From positions 1 to 64,000 of the IMG/VR virus record IMGVR_UViG_3300048834_000455: a DNA stretch of 64,000 nucleotides. One strand, given 5' to 3'. The DNA is from a virus. Below, one piece after another: positions 63,081-64,000 of the stretch. The notes under the pieces were generated by a model, which saw only the letters and a program-made list of their open reading frames with translations, was not told where the DNA came from and did not search any database. The translations under genes and the position numbers were made by a program. The first letter of the stretch is position 1, and each line of letters starts with the position of its first letter.

Positions 63081-63499
63081 GCACCACCAACTTCGAGATC
63101 ACCACCGTCATCGTGCGCCACCACGATACTGGGCAGCTCGCCCTTGCGCCCTCTCACGCCGAACTGCCTGACGGCAAGATTGCAGACGCCAGCCTGCCGC
63201 TCTTTCGCCGCCTGTTCCGCAGCATGTGGCGGATGATGCTGCCGCTCGTGTACCAGCAGCAGACCGGCGACCTGATGGTGGAGCTAGACGGCGAGGGTCC
63301 ACGCGGGCCAAGGGTGTTCCTCTCGCGCATCGACGCCGCCAACGGGCACCACTGGGCGGCTATGTCGCCAGAGGTGCAGTACCTCAACGCCTACGAGATG
63401 CGCCTTCACGCGGCGGCTCTGCTTGAGGGTGCCGACATGATGGACGCCAAGAATGCGACCGAGAATATGCTGCGGGAGACGCTGGAGGGGAAGCGTTGA
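63077..63499 (+). CDS. Hypothetical early protein (GTG start)
   Basis: 140 aa, GTGA overlap. R-L-F-R-S-M-W-R-M-M near the middle, helical end. No family. Confidence 0.6.
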   Translation: MSTTNFEITTVIVRHHDTGQLALAPSHAELPDGKIADASLPLFRRLFRSMWRMMLPLVYQQQTGDLMVELDGEGPRGPRVFLSRIDAANGHHWAAMSPEVQYLNAYEMRLHAAALLEGADMMDAKNATENMLRETLEGKR

Positions 63500-63521
63500 G
63501 AGGTGCGCGAACCCTTTGCTG

Positions 63522-63821
63522 ATGACCAGTTGGCGCCCCATCCACGAGCTTTACCTGGAAGCTGCCGAGAACTTCGACGAGATGGCCAAGCTTCGGCCGG
63601 CGACATCTGCTCTCGGGAGGAGCGGGTTCATGCTCGAGTTTCGCGGTGATGTGCTGGCTATCGTCGCTCAGCATGCGGACGGCCATTGGTGCGCGACGAT
63701 GCCCCGCAAGATGGGAGAGGCTGAGGGCAAGACGCCGCGCGAGGCGTCTATGGCACTGCTGCGGATGCTCTATCAGCGAGGCGTCGAGAGGCAAGCGCGG
63801 AGAGCGGAAAAAGCCGAGTAA
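63522..63821 (+). CDS. Hypothetical early protein
   Basis: 99 aa from the ATG at 63522 after a 22-base gap. W-R-P-I-H-E-L-Y-L-E-A-A-E-N-F start. Weak ribosome site, so the start is not secure. No family. Confidence 0.55.
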   Translation: MTSWRPIHELYLEAAENFDEMAKLRPATSALGRSGFMLEFRGDVLAIVAQHADGHWCATMPRKMGEAEGKTPREASMALLRMLYQRGVERQARRAEKAE

Positions 63822-63832
63822 GTTTCTCGGCG

Positions 63833-63844
63833 CGTGATGGGACC
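63833..63844 (+). repeat. CGTGATGGGACC repeat (copy 4)
   Basis: Other exact copies lie at 38521-38532, 49639-49650 and 57556-57567, all on the same strand. Here it lies in a gap before the last gene of the window. Confidence 0.6.
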
Positions 63845-63900
63845 GATCCAAGGTGGCCGCCGAAACTCTGGAGACTAAGATTCAATAAGGAGACCAGAGA

Positions 63901-64000
63901 ATGCCTAAGACCCTGCGCCTGTCGCAAGTGATTGCCATCGAGAAGCAAGTAAAATCTCGCACCAACGGAGAGGGCGCTGAGTTGCACAAAGCCAACCAGA
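63901..64000 (+). CDS. Conserved phage protein, N-terminal part (continues beyond window)
   Basis: Begins with TAAGGAG 8 bases before the ATG. The first residues (L-R-L-S-Q-V-I-A-I-E-K then G-A-E-L-H-K-A) resemble the opening of a family of conserved phage and actinobacterial proteins of about 250 aa with no known function. Only 33 codons are inside the window, so the match is provisional. Confidence 0.6.
   Translation, partial: MPKTLRLSQVIAIEKQVKSRTNGEGAELHKANQ

Noticed and set aside
1-64000. Toxin-antitoxin pair, retron, CRISPR array or insertion sequence with transposase
   Set aside because: No transposase, reverse transcriptase or spacer array was found; single HTH or ribbon-helix-helix genes lack a convincing toxin partner.

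Overview
The window is double-stranded phage DNA of high GC content. Almost every base is coding, genes overlap by a few bases, and ribosome binding sites follow AAAGGAG. There is no rRNA, no complete tRNA and no housekeeping gene. Tail-fibre, lysis, replication, lysogeny and DNA-modification genes point to one or more temperate tailed phages of a GC-rich bacterium. The host cannot be named from the sequence.

Layout. (1) 1-6.4 kb, plus strand: the end of a late operon. It holds fibre/adhesin genes (one collagen-like, one extremely glycine-rich), an HExxH protein, a coiled-coil protein, an L,D-transpeptidase-type wall enzyme and small membrane proteins. (2) 6.3-9.8 kb, minus strand: a large primase-type protein (NrS-1/DUF3987-like), two small genes and a helix-turn-helix protein. 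(3) 9.9-11.5 kb, plus strand: an orphan gene, then a gene carrying a lambda-type GGGAAAG slippery site that should yield a 92-aa and a 229-aa product. A bidirectional terminator follows. (4) 11.6-18.4 kb, minus strand: about 18 small early genes including a lone DndB homologue. Two near-identical promoter-operators and a family of conserved leader hairpins serve this block. (5) 18.5-20.4 kb, plus strand: a zinc-finger protein and an integrase cut off before its catalytic domain. (6) 20.7-21.0 kb: an att site built on the 5' half of a tRNA-Thr(CGU), with phased integrase arm repeats on both sides. (7) 21-26 kb, minus strand: an intact integrase, an ImmA-type protease, an AT-richer cassette (4-TM protein, 410-aa protein, membrane-anchored protein) and a CI-like repressor. 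(8) 26-64 kb, plus strand: Cro, an excisionase-like protein and then about 37 kb of tightly overlapping early genes. These include Sak4-like ATPase and SSB, nucleotide-processing folds, a LexA-like DNA-binding protein, three DNA methyltransferases, a primase-helicase, an initiator with internal iterons, a GIY-YIG protein, a nuclease and an SNF2 helicase.

How it fits together. The right part (20.7-64 kb) reads as a standard temperate early region: repressor and Cro face each other, integrase and att lie to the left, and recombination, modification and replication genes run to the right. The left part (6.3-20.2 kb) carries a second, separate set: its own primase, regulators, excisionase-like gene and a broken integrase. 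Two early regions meeting at an attP-like site suggest tandem or recombined phages, or a satellite-like element inside a phage. A single mosaic phage is also possible.

The most interesting signals are the leader-hairpin family with compensating stem changes, the frameshift gene, the tRNA-half att site, the membrane cassette in the lysogeny region (candidate exclusion/defence system) and the iterons inside the initiator gene.
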